Made by a program: the position numbers and the translations under genes
Notes under the pieces: model-generated
What the model was told of the DNA's origin: nothing
Seen by the model: the letters and a program-made list of their open reading frames with translations, nothing else
Databases searched by the model: none
Assembly (NCBI GenBank): GCA_016215105.1
Contig: JACRLJ010000100.1
Coordinates: 1 to 40,785, forward strand
Direction: 5' to 3'
Length of the DNA stretch: 40,785 bases
Origin: Candidatus Hydrogenedentota bacterium
Lineage (GTDB): Bacteria > Hydrogenedentota > Hydrogenedentia > Hydrogenedentales > SLHB01
Shown: positions 33,499 through 40,785 of the stretch, piece after piece
Position numbering within the stretch: position 1 is the first letter of the stretch
How the letters are laid out: each line of letters starts with the position of its first letter

Positions 33499-33549
33499 GT
33501 TCCCAATGTAGTTCTTGGTGGGTGCGTTCCCAAGTGCAACTTGGGAACG
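33499..33549. repeat. Twin-palindrome element, copy 3 (half degenerate)
   Basis: The right half (33525-33549) is a perfect palindrome with arms CGTTCCCAAGT and ACTTGGGAACG around GCA, identical to the right half of copy 2 and followed by AGGG. The left half (33499-33523) begins CGTTCCCAA but its second arm has decayed. The halves are adjacent, with one base between them, so the spacer differs in every copy (about 100, 33 and 1 bases). Confidence 0.75.
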
Positions 33550-33664
33550 AGGGCTCTTGGCGAGTTTTTTTTGGGCGTGCTGGGCGGGTTATCGGGTGCG
33601 GCGAGGACGCCGCATCTACTTTGGGGCCAATTTCGTATTCGGCGATTCAAAAAACTCTTCGTCA

Positions 33665-33716
33665 TTGAAAACGCGTTTGGGCTATGGTACAGTTAAGTCC
33701 CGTTAGAGAACGGGAC
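33665..33716 (+). promoter_or_regulatory. Promoter and leader hairpin of the kdsB operon
   Basis: TTGAAA (33665-33670) and TACAGT (33688-33693) are 17 bases apart. A perfect hairpin with arms GTCCCGTT and AACGGGAC around AGAG (33697-33716) begins where transcription should start. It could stabilise the 5' end or act as an operator. The leader before kdsB would be about 115 bases. No T-tract follows, so it is not a simple terminator. Confidence 0.5.
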
Positions 33717-33816
33717 ATTCCCTCGACAGCCTCTAACCCGTGAATTGTCAATAGGTTACCGGCTCTTCTTTTCAGGGAACGGCGCGCGGGTCCGTCCGTT
33801 CCGCAGTGGGTGCGCA

Positions 33817-34593
33817 ATGGCTGCAGTAGCGCGACAAAAAGTCCTCGCGGTGATCCCCGCTCGTTTCGCCTCCACTCGATTCCCCGGTAAAGTGCTTGCG
33901 CCGTTGGCTGGGAAGCCACTCGTCGCGCACACCTACGCAAAGGCGAGCCAGGCCTCATTGGTTTCGGATGTCGTTGTCGCCACAGACGATTCGCGCGTCG
34001 TGGAAGCGCTCACTCCCCTGGCGCTCCCCGTGCTCATGACTCGCAACGATCATCCGTCCGGCACGGACCGCATCGCGGAAGTCGCGCGAAGTTCCGACGC
34101 GGAAATCATCGTCAATGTGCAAGGCGATGAGCCGCTGATCGATCCGGCGACTATCGACAATGCGATACGTCCGCTGCTGGAGTCTCCCGACGTTCCGATG
34201 TCCACGGCGCGCCGACGATTGACGAGCATGGACGATGTGCAAAATCCTAATATTGTAAAGGTGGTGTGCGGATGTGACGGACGAGCGATCTACTTTTCGC
34301 GGTGTCCCATCCCATTCATTCGTGACGCGGCGGACGCATCCGCCGCGGCGGCGTGCTACTGGCAACACATCGGCATCTATGTTTATCGGCGGGAGTTCCT
34401 GCTGCGGTACGCGCAAATGCCGCCGACGCCGTTGGAACGTTTAGAAAAACTGGAGCAATTGCGCGTGTTGGAAAACGGGTTTCCGATCGCGGTGGTGGAT
34501 ACAGAGTATCTGAGTCTTGGGGTGGATACTCCGGAAGATTTGGAACGGGTCCGCGCTCATTTTGAGGGCGCACGGAAGGAAGCGCTGGTCTGA
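33817..34593 (+). CDS. kdsB: 3-deoxy-manno-octulosonate cytidylyltransferase
   Basis: KdsB activates Kdo as CMP-Kdo for the inner core of lipopolysaccharide, using CTP, in the cytosol. The 258-residue product has VIPARFASTRFPGKVLAPL at its N-terminus (nucleotide loop), NVQGDEPLID (metal and base binding), and the C-terminal family stretch HIGIYVYRREFLLRYAQMP with LERLEKLEQLRVLENG. The length is as expected (about 250). The ATG at 33817 is preferred; the longer in-frame TTG start at 33745 adds residues unlike the family. The stop overlaps the pyrG ATG by one base, which couples the CTP user to the CTP maker. Confidence 0.94.
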   Translation: MAAVARQKVLAVIPARFASTRFPGKVLAPLAGKPLVAHTYAKASQASLVSDVVVATDDSRVVEALTPLALPVLMTRNDHPSGTDRIAEVARSSDAEIIVNVQGDEPLIDPATIDNAIRPLLESPDVPMSTARRRLTSMDDVQNPNIVKVVCGCDGRAIYFSRCPIPFIRDAADASAAAACYWQHIGIYVYRREFLLRYAQMPPTPLERLEKLEQLRVLENGFPIAVVDTEYLSLGVDTPEDLERVRAHFEGARKEALV

Positions 34594-36230
34594 TGCCTAA
34601 GTACGTGTTTGTAACGGGAGGTGTAGTTTCGTCGGTTGGCAAGGGCATCGTTGCTGCGAGCCTGGGGATGTTGCTGGAGTCGCGCGGGTTCAAGGTGGCC
34701 ATGATGAAGCTCGACCCGTATATCAACGTGGACCCTGGCACGATGAACCCGTATGAACACGGCGAGGTCTTCGTTACGGACGACGGCGCGGAGACGGACT
34801 TGGACCTGGGGCATTACCAGCGTTTCACCCACGCGAAACTTTCGCAAAAGAGCAACGTGACCACCGGGGGTATATACAACGCCGTGATCCAGAAGGAGCG
34901 GCGGGGCGAATATCTCGGCAAGACCGTCCAGGTGATCCCGCACATCACGGACGAGATCAAATCGCGCATCCGCATGCTGACCACCGAATCCGAGAGTGAT
35001 ACGGACGTGGCCATTATCGAAATCGGCGGGACGGTGGGCGACATCGAGAGTCTTCCGTTCCTCGAAGCCATCCGCCAATTCCGCTTGGAGCTCTATCCAA
35101 CGCCGTGCTGCACCATTCATGTCACGCTGCTTCCTTACATTGACGCGGCGGGGGAACTGAAGACGAAACCCACCCAGCACAGCGTCCGCGCCTTGCGCGA
35201 CATTGGTATTCAGCCGGACATCATCATCTGCCGCACGGGTCCGCATAACCTGGGGCCGGATCAGCGCCGGAAGATCGCCATGTTCTGCAACGTCACCGAG
35301 GACGCCATCATCGGCGCGAAGGACGTCTCCCCCATTTACGCGATACCGCTGAATCTGAACACACAGGGCCTGGACACGATGGCGATGCGCGTGCTGGGCA
35401 TCGAAGGCCAACCGCAGGACCTCACGGAATGGCGCGCGATTGTCGAGAAGATTCTCAAACCGGAACACGAAATCCGTATCGCAGCGGTGGGGAAATACGT
35501 CGGGCACGACGACGCCTACAAGAGCATCAATGAGGCCATCACGCATGCGGCGCTCGCGAACCGGTGCAAGGTACACTATGAGTGGATTGACTCTGAGCAG
35601 TTCGAGAACGGCGCGACTCCCGAGGAAAAGCTGAAGGACTACGACGGGGTACTCATTGGCCCCGGATTCGGCTCACGTGGAATTGAAGGGAAGATCAAAG
35701 CGGCGCGCTACGTTCGGCAGAGCGGAAAGCCATTTCTGGGGGTGTGTTTGGGGATGCAGATTGCCGTGATCGAGATGACCCGCAATTGTCTGAATCTGCC
35801 GCAGGCGAATTCGACCGAATTCGATCCGGCGACGCCCGATCCGGTGATTTCGCTGCTGTCCGAGCAACGGGGTATTCAGGACATGGGCGGCACGATGCGC
35901 TTGGGCGCTTACCGCTGCCAGTTGACCCCAGACACGAAGACGCGCGAGGCGTACGGCGAGGACATCATTTACGAACGGCACCGGCACCGCTACGAATTCA
36001 ACAACGCGTACCGGGAACGCCTCGAAAAGGAAGCCGGCCTCGTCATCAGCGGCATACACCCGCGTGGTGACCATGAACTGGTCGAAATCGTTGAACTGAA
36101 GGGCCACCCGTGGTTTTGCGCGTCTCAATTTCATCCGGAGTTTACCAGCACGCCGTTGCGGCCTCAGCCCTTGTTCCGCGATTTTGTAAAGGCTGCGCTC
36201 GCGGGCCGGATGCGTGAAAAGCATGGCTAA
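34593..36230 (+). CDS. pyrG: CTP synthase
   Basis: PyrG makes CTP from UTP, ATP and glutamine. The 545-residue product has the synthetase domain first (VTGGVVSSVGKGI near residues 7-19, KLDPYINVDPGTM, then EIGGTVGDIES) and a class I glutamine amidotransferase domain after about residue 290. The catalytic triad is Cys385 (GVCLGMQ), His514 and Glu516 (FHPEF). The length is standard. It begins one base inside the kdsB stop and overlaps the next gene by eight bases, so all three are read as one operon. Pairing kdsB with pyrG is a known arrangement in Gram-negative genomes. Confidence 0.96.
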   Translation: MPKYVFVTGGVVSSVGKGIVAASLGMLLESRGFKVAMMKLDPYINVDPGTMNPYEHGEVFVTDDGAETDLDLGHYQRFTHAKLSQKSNVTTGGIYNAVIQKERRGEYLGKTVQVIPHITDEIKSRIRMLTTESESDTDVAIIEIGGTVGDIESLPFLEAIRQFRLELYPTPCCTIHVTLLPYIDAAGELKTKPTQHSVRALRDIGIQPDIIICRTGPHNLGPDQRRKIAMFCNVTEDAIIGAKDVSPIYAIPLNLNTQGLDTMAMRVLGIEGQPQDLTEWRAIVEKILKPEHEIRIAAVGKYVGHDDAYKSINEAITHAALANRCKVHYEWIDSEQFENGATPEEKLKDYDGVLIGPGFGSRGIEGKIKAARYVRQSGKPFLGVCLGMQIAVIEMTRNCLNLPQANSTEFDPATPDPVISLLSEQRGIQDMGGTMRLGAYRCQLTPDTKTREAYGEDIIYERHRHRYEFNNAYRERLEKEAGLVISGIHPRGDHELVEIVELKGHPWFCASQFHPEFTSTPLRPQPLFRDFVKAALAGRMREKHG

Positions 36231-37983
36231 CACGGAACCGAGACTGCGGCTGCGCGCCGCATTGTCACACCGTGATAAAGCTAAACTCTCGATACAGGAA
36301 TGCGCGCAGGCCCTCGCAAGCGGGGCCATCAACAAGGCGCGCCACGATTCGCTCTACGAGTTCTACAGCGGCCACCTCCGCGCCGCGGAACAGGAAGTCG
36401 CCACCGCTCGGGCGGAGCAGCGCCGCCATTTGGATACGCTGCAAAGCAAACTCTCGGCCGCGCTCGACAGCCAGTTTGGCATCAGCGAACGCGCGACCTC
36501 CGGCATTTTGTCAGCCACTAAAGCGAACGCGCGAAACCGCGAGCTTGCCGCTGATATCGAACGGTACCGCGCGGCCATCACGGAGTGCGCCAGTCTAATC
36601 TCGGCCAACTCGGCCGCCGAACTGGGCGGATTCATTGACCTTCCGCTGGATCAATATGCGCGCCCCACTCTCGGCGAACCCGCGCCCGTTTCCCGATTTC
36701 AAATCGCAGCCACCTATCTGCTGCCGGTGGTCATGCTGTTCTCCGCATTTCTTCCGTGGCTGAAACTGGGAAACGATGTCCGCGCACTGCTCGACATTGT
36801 GCCGCTATTGAGTTCCGCGGGCGCCGCGCCCGACGCGCCGTCCGACCTGTTACGCTTCGTGTGGCTGCCGTTTGTCCTCATTCCGTTGCTTGCGTATCCC
36901 ATATCGTTGCTGCGCGATCATCAGAACGCGGGTTGGGGGCTAATTCTTACCGGATTAGGGGCGGTGAGCGCCGTATTGGTCCCTCTTGGCGCGCTGAGCG
37001 TAAACCCCGGCAACCCGGTTTCCATCGTGGAATTCATCGTTGGTCTGCAATTCGGCGCATTCGCGTACCTCGTGAGCGGCGCCGCACTCGCGCTGCTGGG
37101 GGCCTTTCGGCTTCGGCTGCGTTCCATGCCAGGCGAACAAACCAACCGCGGAGTCCTGCTTCTTGCAGCATCGGGTTTGCTGATACTACTTGCGGGGGGA
37201 GTGGTATTGCTTTTCACGCCCAAGCCCAGCGCCGTGGTTTTCGAGGCGCGGCCGCCCGACCCGGCGACAGGCCAAATCGTGTTCTCGTGCAACAATCGGG
37301 CGCCTGCGCCGATCGAGCTGTATGTGCCGTGGCCGGAACAAGGCAATCGCGGAATGACCGGGTTGCAGGCGACCTACGGTGTATCCGTGTACGTTCAGCT
37401 CGATAATTCGAGTGAGTTCAAGTTGTTCCCGCTTTCGCAGGACTACTGGGTTCGACGCGGAATACCGTTCCCGGAAAATCGCGCGTTGCGGGTCGATCCT
37501 CAGCACACTCTCGACCTCGCGCTGGATACCAGACGCCTCCAGGACACGACACCAGCCGTTCAGCGAATCCGTCTGGTCGTTGCGCGGGCAGATGGCCGGA
37601 CCGCCTACAGCTTCGATTCCGATCCTCTTCCAAGTCGCGGCGCGGGCGCTTCCTCCTCCCGCGCGCCGGACGGATTGGACGCCGACGCTCCATCATCACC
37701 GGGTGGCGCGGCGCCGGGTTCCGCACGCGGGGCCGCCGCAGGCACGATTGTACGCTACCTTGGTCTAGTGGGCGAAAAGATCGCGTTGTCCGTTACACCG
37801 CAAGGGTCCGACCGTTCGAAGAATGTCTCGGTCAGCGCGGGCGACACCGTTGATGACGGTTGGACGCTGAAAGAGGTCGTTTCTCAGTCGTCGTCCATCG
37901 TGCTGATCGAGGAGCGGACAGGAAAGACGATCAGCATCAGCCGCGGCAGTTCGGAAACGCTGGTTCGGGGCCGCCGGCCGTAG
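36223..37983 (+). CDS. Coiled-coil and multi-span membrane protein with periplasmic C-terminal domain
   Basis: This 586-residue protein begins at an ATG inside the end of pyrG. Residues 1-140 are a charged, Ala-rich helical region with coiled-coil character. About five spans follow (around 165-185, 210-235, 240-262, 275-300 and 312-335). The remaining 250 residues are probably periplasmic: a beta-rich part, a Ser/Gly/Ala-rich linker (about 485-515), and a closing small domain with GDTVDDGWTLKEVVSQSS and IVLIEERTGKTISI. That last part resembles the homology-region fold of PilP/GspC-type secretion proteins, but this is a weak impression. No family is firmly recognised. The tight overlap suggests an envelope role linked to kdsB-pyrG. 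Confidence 0.75.
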   Translation: MANTEPRLRLRAALSHRDKAKLSIQECAQALASGAINKARHDSLYEFYSGHLRAAEQEVATARAEQRRHLDTLQSKLSAALDSQFGISERATSGILSATKANARNRELAADIERYRAAITECASLISANSAAELGGFIDLPLDQYARPTLGEPAPVSRFQIAATYLLPVVMLFSAFLPWLKLGNDVRALLDIVPLLSSAGAAPDAPSDLLRFVWLPFVLIPLLAYPISLLRDHQNAGWGLILTGLGAVSAVLVPLGALSVNPGNPVSIVEFIVGLQFGAFAYLVSGAALALLGAFRLRLRSMPGEQTNRGVLLLAASGLLILLAGGVVLLFTPKPSAVVFEARPPDPATGQIVFSCNNRAPAPIELYVPWPEQGNRGMTGLQATYGVSVYVQLDNSSEFKLFPLSQDYWVRRGIPFPENRALRVDPQHTLDLALDTRRLQDTTPAVQRIRLVVARADGRTAYSFDSDPLPSRGAGASSSRAPDGLDADAPSSPGGAAPGSARGAAAGTIVRYLGLVGEKIALSVTPQGSDRSKNVSVSAGDTVDDGWTLKEVVSQSSSIVLIEERTGKTISISRGSSETLVRGRRP

Positions 37984-38039
37984 CGGCCCGGCAGAGGCCG
38001 TTCATTTCATCCCGAAGAGGTCCGCATTCAGAAAACCCT

Positions 38040-38068
38040 TTCAGACTGCGGGTGCTGTCATGTATTAT
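38040..38068 (+). promoter_or_regulatory. Possible promoter of the sugar kinase operon
   Basis: TTCAGA (38040-38045) and TATTAT (38063-38068) are 17 bases apart, about 90 bases before the ROK kinase ATG. This is a pattern match only. Confidence 0.3.
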
Positions 38069-38160
38069 CACGAATGAGTTGTTGTCTTGGAATCACAGTT
38101 GATAGGCGCGGGCGCGGCCCGTCCTGTTTCACGCCACCACAGGGACAGAGGAGAAATGAG

Positions 38161-39147
38161 ATGGGCAATCCGTTAGGGCCAAACGACAGGATCGTTGGAC
38201 TGGACATCGGAGGCACCAAGATGATGGCGGTGGTGCTGAATAACAAGTTCAAAGTGCTGGGACGTTGCCGCAAGAAGAGCCGGTCCGAAGACAACGCGAA
38301 CGAGAAACCCGAAGACCGGATCTGCCGGATTGTGCGTTTGGCGATGGAAGACGCGAAGGTGGACACCATTCGGGGCATCGGGGTTGGATCTCCCGGACCG
38401 CTCGACCCGAACACGGGGGTCATCATTGACACTCCGAATCTTGGCTGGAAGAACTTTCCGCTGGGACGCATGCTGTCGAAAACGTTCGGCGTTCCGACGG
38501 TCGTGAACAACGATGTCAACCTGGGCACCTATGGCGAGTGGCGCTTCGGCAAGATCAAAGACGCAAAGAACGTTATCGGCGTATTTCCGGGCACCGGTAT
38601 TGGGGGCGGCCTTATTCTCAACGGCTCGCTGTTTCACGGGTTCTCGGGGGCAGCCGGTGAAGTCGGGCATATGACCATCGAAGTGGACGGTCCCTACTGC
38701 GGCTGCGGGAAGCGCGGGTGCCTCGAAGCTGTCGCGTCACGCCTCGCGATTGCGTCACAGGTCGCGGCGATGGCGGCGCGCGGCGACGCCCCGTATATCC
38801 TCGCGAATTGTGGAACGGATATGGCGAATATCCGCAGCGGTAGCCTCGCCAAGGCTATCGAAGCCGGCGACGCGATGGTCGAAGGCGTGGTGCGCAAAGC
38901 CGCGTACTACGTCGGAATTGGCGTCGCCAATCTCATCAACATCATGAGTCCGGAGGCGGTGGTGCTGGGTGGCGGGCTGGTCGAAGCGATGCCGAAGATC
39001 TATCTGGACGAATGCCAGCGCGCCGTCAAGTATCACGCAATGCCTTTCCTTCGTAAGGGCGTGAAGATTGTAGCCGCGAGACTTGGCGACGACGCGGTCG
39101 CTCTGGGCGCAGGCAAATTACTGGTGGAGCATCTGGCTACGCTATGA
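38161..39147 (+). CDS. ROK family sugar kinase (glucokinase-like)
   Basis: This 328-residue cytosolic kinase has DIGGTK (15-20) for phosphate binding, PNLGW (92-96), and NNDVN (116-120) with the likely catalytic Asp118. GTGIGGG (144-150) and GEVGH (166-170) follow. The zinc site is His170 with the cysteines of CGCGKRGC (180-187). ROK members phosphorylate glucose, N-acetylglucosamine, N-acetylmannosamine or related sugars; the absence of a DNA-binding N-terminus rules out a ROK repressor. GAGGAG sits just upstream of the ATG at 38161. The stop overlaps the next ATG by four bases (ATGA), which links it to the GH109-like gene and hints at amino-sugar use. Confidence 0.9.
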   Translation: MGNPLGPNDRIVGLDIGGTKMMAVVLNNKFKVLGRCRKKSRSEDNANEKPEDRICRIVRLAMEDAKVDTIRGIGVGSPGPLDPNTGVIIDTPNLGWKNFPLGRMLSKTFGVPTVVNNDVNLGTYGEWRFGKIKDAKNVIGVFPGTGIGGGLILNGSLFHGFSGAAGEVGHMTIEVDGPYCGCGKRGCLEAVASRLAIASQVAAMAARGDAPYILANCGTDMANIRSGSLAKAIEAGDAMVEGVVRKAAYYVGIGVANLINIMSPEAVVLGGGLVEAMPKIYLDECQRAVKYHAMPFLRKGVKIVAARLGDDAVALGAGKLLVEHLATL

Positions 39148-40301
39148 CGCTTCGACTTGGCATTGCCGGCTGCAATCGCGGCCGTTCGTTCTTGAGCGTT
39201 CTCGACGCGGCGGGATTCAAAGCCGTCGCCGCGGTAGACCCCGACCCGGAGAGCCTGAACCGGCTCAGCGATATGGCGGGTATTTCGAATGAGGCGCGCT
39301 TTTCCCATTATGAGGCGATGCTGGCGCACGGCGTGGATGCGGTGATCCTGGGCACTCCAATGCCGTACCACGCGCCCCAGGCCATCATGGCCCTCGAAAA
39401 CAACGTCCACGTCTTGTCCGAGGTCACTGCTGCGATATCGTTTGACCAGAGCCTTCGGCTCCGCAACGCCGCACGGAAATCCAAGGCGGCGTATATGATG
39501 GCGGAGAATTACACGTACGGCAAGCAGTGCCAGATCGTAAAAGCAATGGCGAAGGCGGGGCTGTTTGGGGACCTCTACTACGCCGAAGGCCAGTACATTC
39601 ATGACGTGCGCTCGATGGTGGCGATGCCAGATGGGACGTTTACCTGGCGCAAGGCGTGGCAGATGGACCGGCGCGGTCTTACGTATCCGACGCATTCGAT
39701 TGGTCCCGTGCTGCAATGGATGGACGACCGAATTGTGTCACTCAGCGCCCGCGGATCTGGAAGTCACGCCGACCCAAATTACACGGGCGACGATTCCGCC
39801 GTCATGCTCTGCCAAACGTCACGCGGCCGCTTGGTGCAGATCCGCACCGACATTCGGTCACCCAGGCCCCATGTGATGGACTACTATCAGTTACAGGGAA
39901 CCCAGGGCTGTTACGAGTCGCCACGGGGGTTTGGTGATGAACACAAAGTGTACATCGCAGGCAGGCACGGGGAAACCGAGTGGCATTCGTTGTGGGAGTT
40001 TGAGGAGGAGTTTCTGCCAGAAGATTGGCGTGTCCACCGCGAGGCGGCGGCGAAGGCGGGACATGGAGGCGGGGATTACTTGCAGATATTGGATTTTGCG
40101 CGCGCGTGCAGCGGCGAGCCCCCGGTAATCGACGTGTATACCGCGCTGGATTGGACCCTGACGGGGCTGGTGTCCGAACTGAGTGTCGAACAGGGTGGAG
40201 TCCCGTTGCCGGCGCCCGACCCGCGCACCGACGAACTGGATAGCGCAGCAGAACAGGAACGCGCTTCGGGGCGGTTTAGCGGGTACGTCGAAAGCGTCTG
40301 A
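39144..40301 (+). CDS. Gfo/Idh/MocA family protein, GH109-like
   Basis: This 385-residue NAD(P)-dependent protein has an N-terminal Rossmann fold (LRLGIAGCNRGRSF, residues 3-16; LGTPMPYHAPQAI near 69-81). Where most relatives have EKP it has SEVTAA (92-97), as in the GH109 branch (EVxAA). The next conserved part reads MMAENYTYG, then YIHDVR (151-156) and YPTHSIGP (181-188). These match, from memory, the YxHDLR and YPTHGLGP segments of GH109 N-acetylgalactosaminidases, which cleave by an NAD-assisted elimination mechanism. There is no signal peptide, so it would act in the cytosol. It may be a glycosidase or a sugar dehydrogenase. It is translationally coupled to the ROK kinase. Confidence 0.85.
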   Translation: MTLRLGIAGCNRGRSFLSVLDAAGFKAVAAVDPDPESLNRLSDMAGISNEARFSHYEAMLAHGVDAVILGTPMPYHAPQAIMALENNVHVLSEVTAAISFDQSLRLRNAARKSKAAYMMAENYTYGKQCQIVKAMAKAGLFGDLYYAEGQYIHDVRSMVAMPDGTFTWRKAWQMDRRGLTYPTHSIGPVLQWMDDRIVSLSARGSGSHADPNYTGDDSAVMLCQTSRGRLVQIRTDIRSPRPHVMDYYQLQGTQGCYESPRGFGDEHKVYIAGRHGETEWHSLWEFEEEFLPEDWRVHREAAAKAGHGGGDYLQILDFARACSGEPPVIDVYTALDWTLTGLVSELSVEQGGVPLPAPDPRTDELDSAAEQERASGRFSGYVESV

Positions 40302-40321
40302 TGCCGGACACGAAAGTCGAC

Positions 40322-40756
40322 CTAGAACGACTTGAACGCTTTGATGACCCGTACGCGGACTTCGGCGTTGTCACTCGAAACGGTGAGCATGAACATCCCT
40401 CTGCGGGTGGCGTCTGTCTTGATGGGTGAAACGGGCGCCGCTCCGAGCGCCTCCCTTAGTCCGGACGCTTCGACAATAGCCTGACCGGGATCCGGTTGTT
40501 GATAGGTCAATTGCGTTGCGACTTTTCCCTCGTCGTCGTACTGGTAGATTTCGACCGTAGCGCCGTCAATCGTCATGGAGAGTTGCGCCACGGCCTCTAG
40601 CGAGGGCGACGATTCGTGGACGTTCTCCAATGTCAGCCCTTGCGCTTTGAGTCCGGCCTGAATTCGTTCGTAGGTTAGCGGTTTGGGCCACAGGCGCACA
40701 AGTAAGGGGGCCAGGACGACAATCGCGACAATCCAGATGATAATCTTAGTGTTCAC
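40322..40756 (-). CDS. Small membrane-anchored protein, unknown (144 aa)
   Basis: A single N-terminal hydrophobic helix (residues 4-22) is followed by a soluble alpha/beta domain of about 120 residues, probably periplasmic. The start is GTG with GGAG seven bases upstream. Features include YERIQAGLKAQGLTLENV near the start and a late beta-rich part (GMFMLTVSSDNAEVRVRVI). No family is recognised. It converges with the GH109-like gene, 20 bases apart. Confidence 0.65.
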   Translation of the reverse strand: MNTKIIIWIVAIVVLAPLLVRLWPKPLTYERIQAGLKAQGLTLENVHESSPSLEAVAQLSMTIDGATVEIYQYDDEGKVATQLTYQQPDPGQAIVEASGLREALGAAPVSPIKTDATRRGMFMLTVSSDNAEVRVRVIKAFKSF

Positions 40757-40785
40757 GCTGCGACTCCACGGGGCCGGGCGGCGCC

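Noticed and set aside
34557-35576. 339-residue open frame antisense to pyrG
   Set aside because: It is a shadow of pyrG: Arg/Asp/Val-rich translation with no recognisable motif.

Overview
The window is bacterial and Gram-negative in character: it encodes Kdo activation for lipopolysaccharide (KdsB), an OmpH/Skp-type periplasmic chaperone, a lipoprotein signal and many exported or multi-membrane proteins. GC is moderately high, except for a visibly more AT-rich block near the left end. Several traits point towards a PVC-group or Hydrogenedentota-like lineage, probably a metagenome contig: a sigma factor fused to an exported repeat array, carboxypeptidase-regulatory-like repeat proteins, a URO-D-family methyltransferase-like protein, a GH109-like Gfo/Idh/MocA protein, and recurrent CCCAAGT/ACTTGGG palindromes. 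That placement is inference; no rRNA or tRNA is present to test it.

Layout, left to right. 1-586 is repeat-rich and non-coding. 587-2345 holds three unrecognised membrane proteins (minus strand). 2479-3561 is a MoeB/ThiF-rhodanese enzyme, divergent from an ~898-residue membrane-anchored repeat protein (3760-6456). 6476-13321 is a long minus-strand run: URO-D-like protein, CPBP-like membrane protein, crotonase-family enzyme, a membrane protein, then nnrE-thpR-yggT-pcm and an ABC ATPase. A YidE/AspT-type transporter (plus) converges on a glycosyltransferase (minus).

16.5-22 kb (plus) carries an EF-G-2-type GTPase with a clear terminator, then a BlaI-type repressor with two operators on its own promoter, an overlapping M56 (BlaR1-like) membrane peptidase and an OmpH-like chaperone. 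22-27.2 kb looks eroded: a glycosidase-like C-terminal fragment, an intact DUF4139 protein, a frame-broken lipoprotein peptidase, and a tightly overlapping set of a B12-binding radical SAM enzyme between two small membrane proteins, one probably truncated. After a 794-base gap comes the most striking gene, 27947-31447: an ECF sigma factor, a transmembrane helix and about 850 residues of predicted exported beta-sandwich repeats in one polypeptide. Its C-terminal module also occurs in the repeat protein at 3760-6456.

The right end has a GT39-type membrane glycosyltransferase (minus), a kdsB-pyrG-coiled-coil membrane protein operon (plus) with a promoter and leader hairpin, a translationally coupled ROK sugar kinase and GH109-like oxidoreductase pair, and a small anchored protein. 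No CRISPR array, tRNA, rRNA, intact transposase or prophage gene was seen. Dispersed palindromes and 9-base tandem arrays occupy several intergenic spaces.
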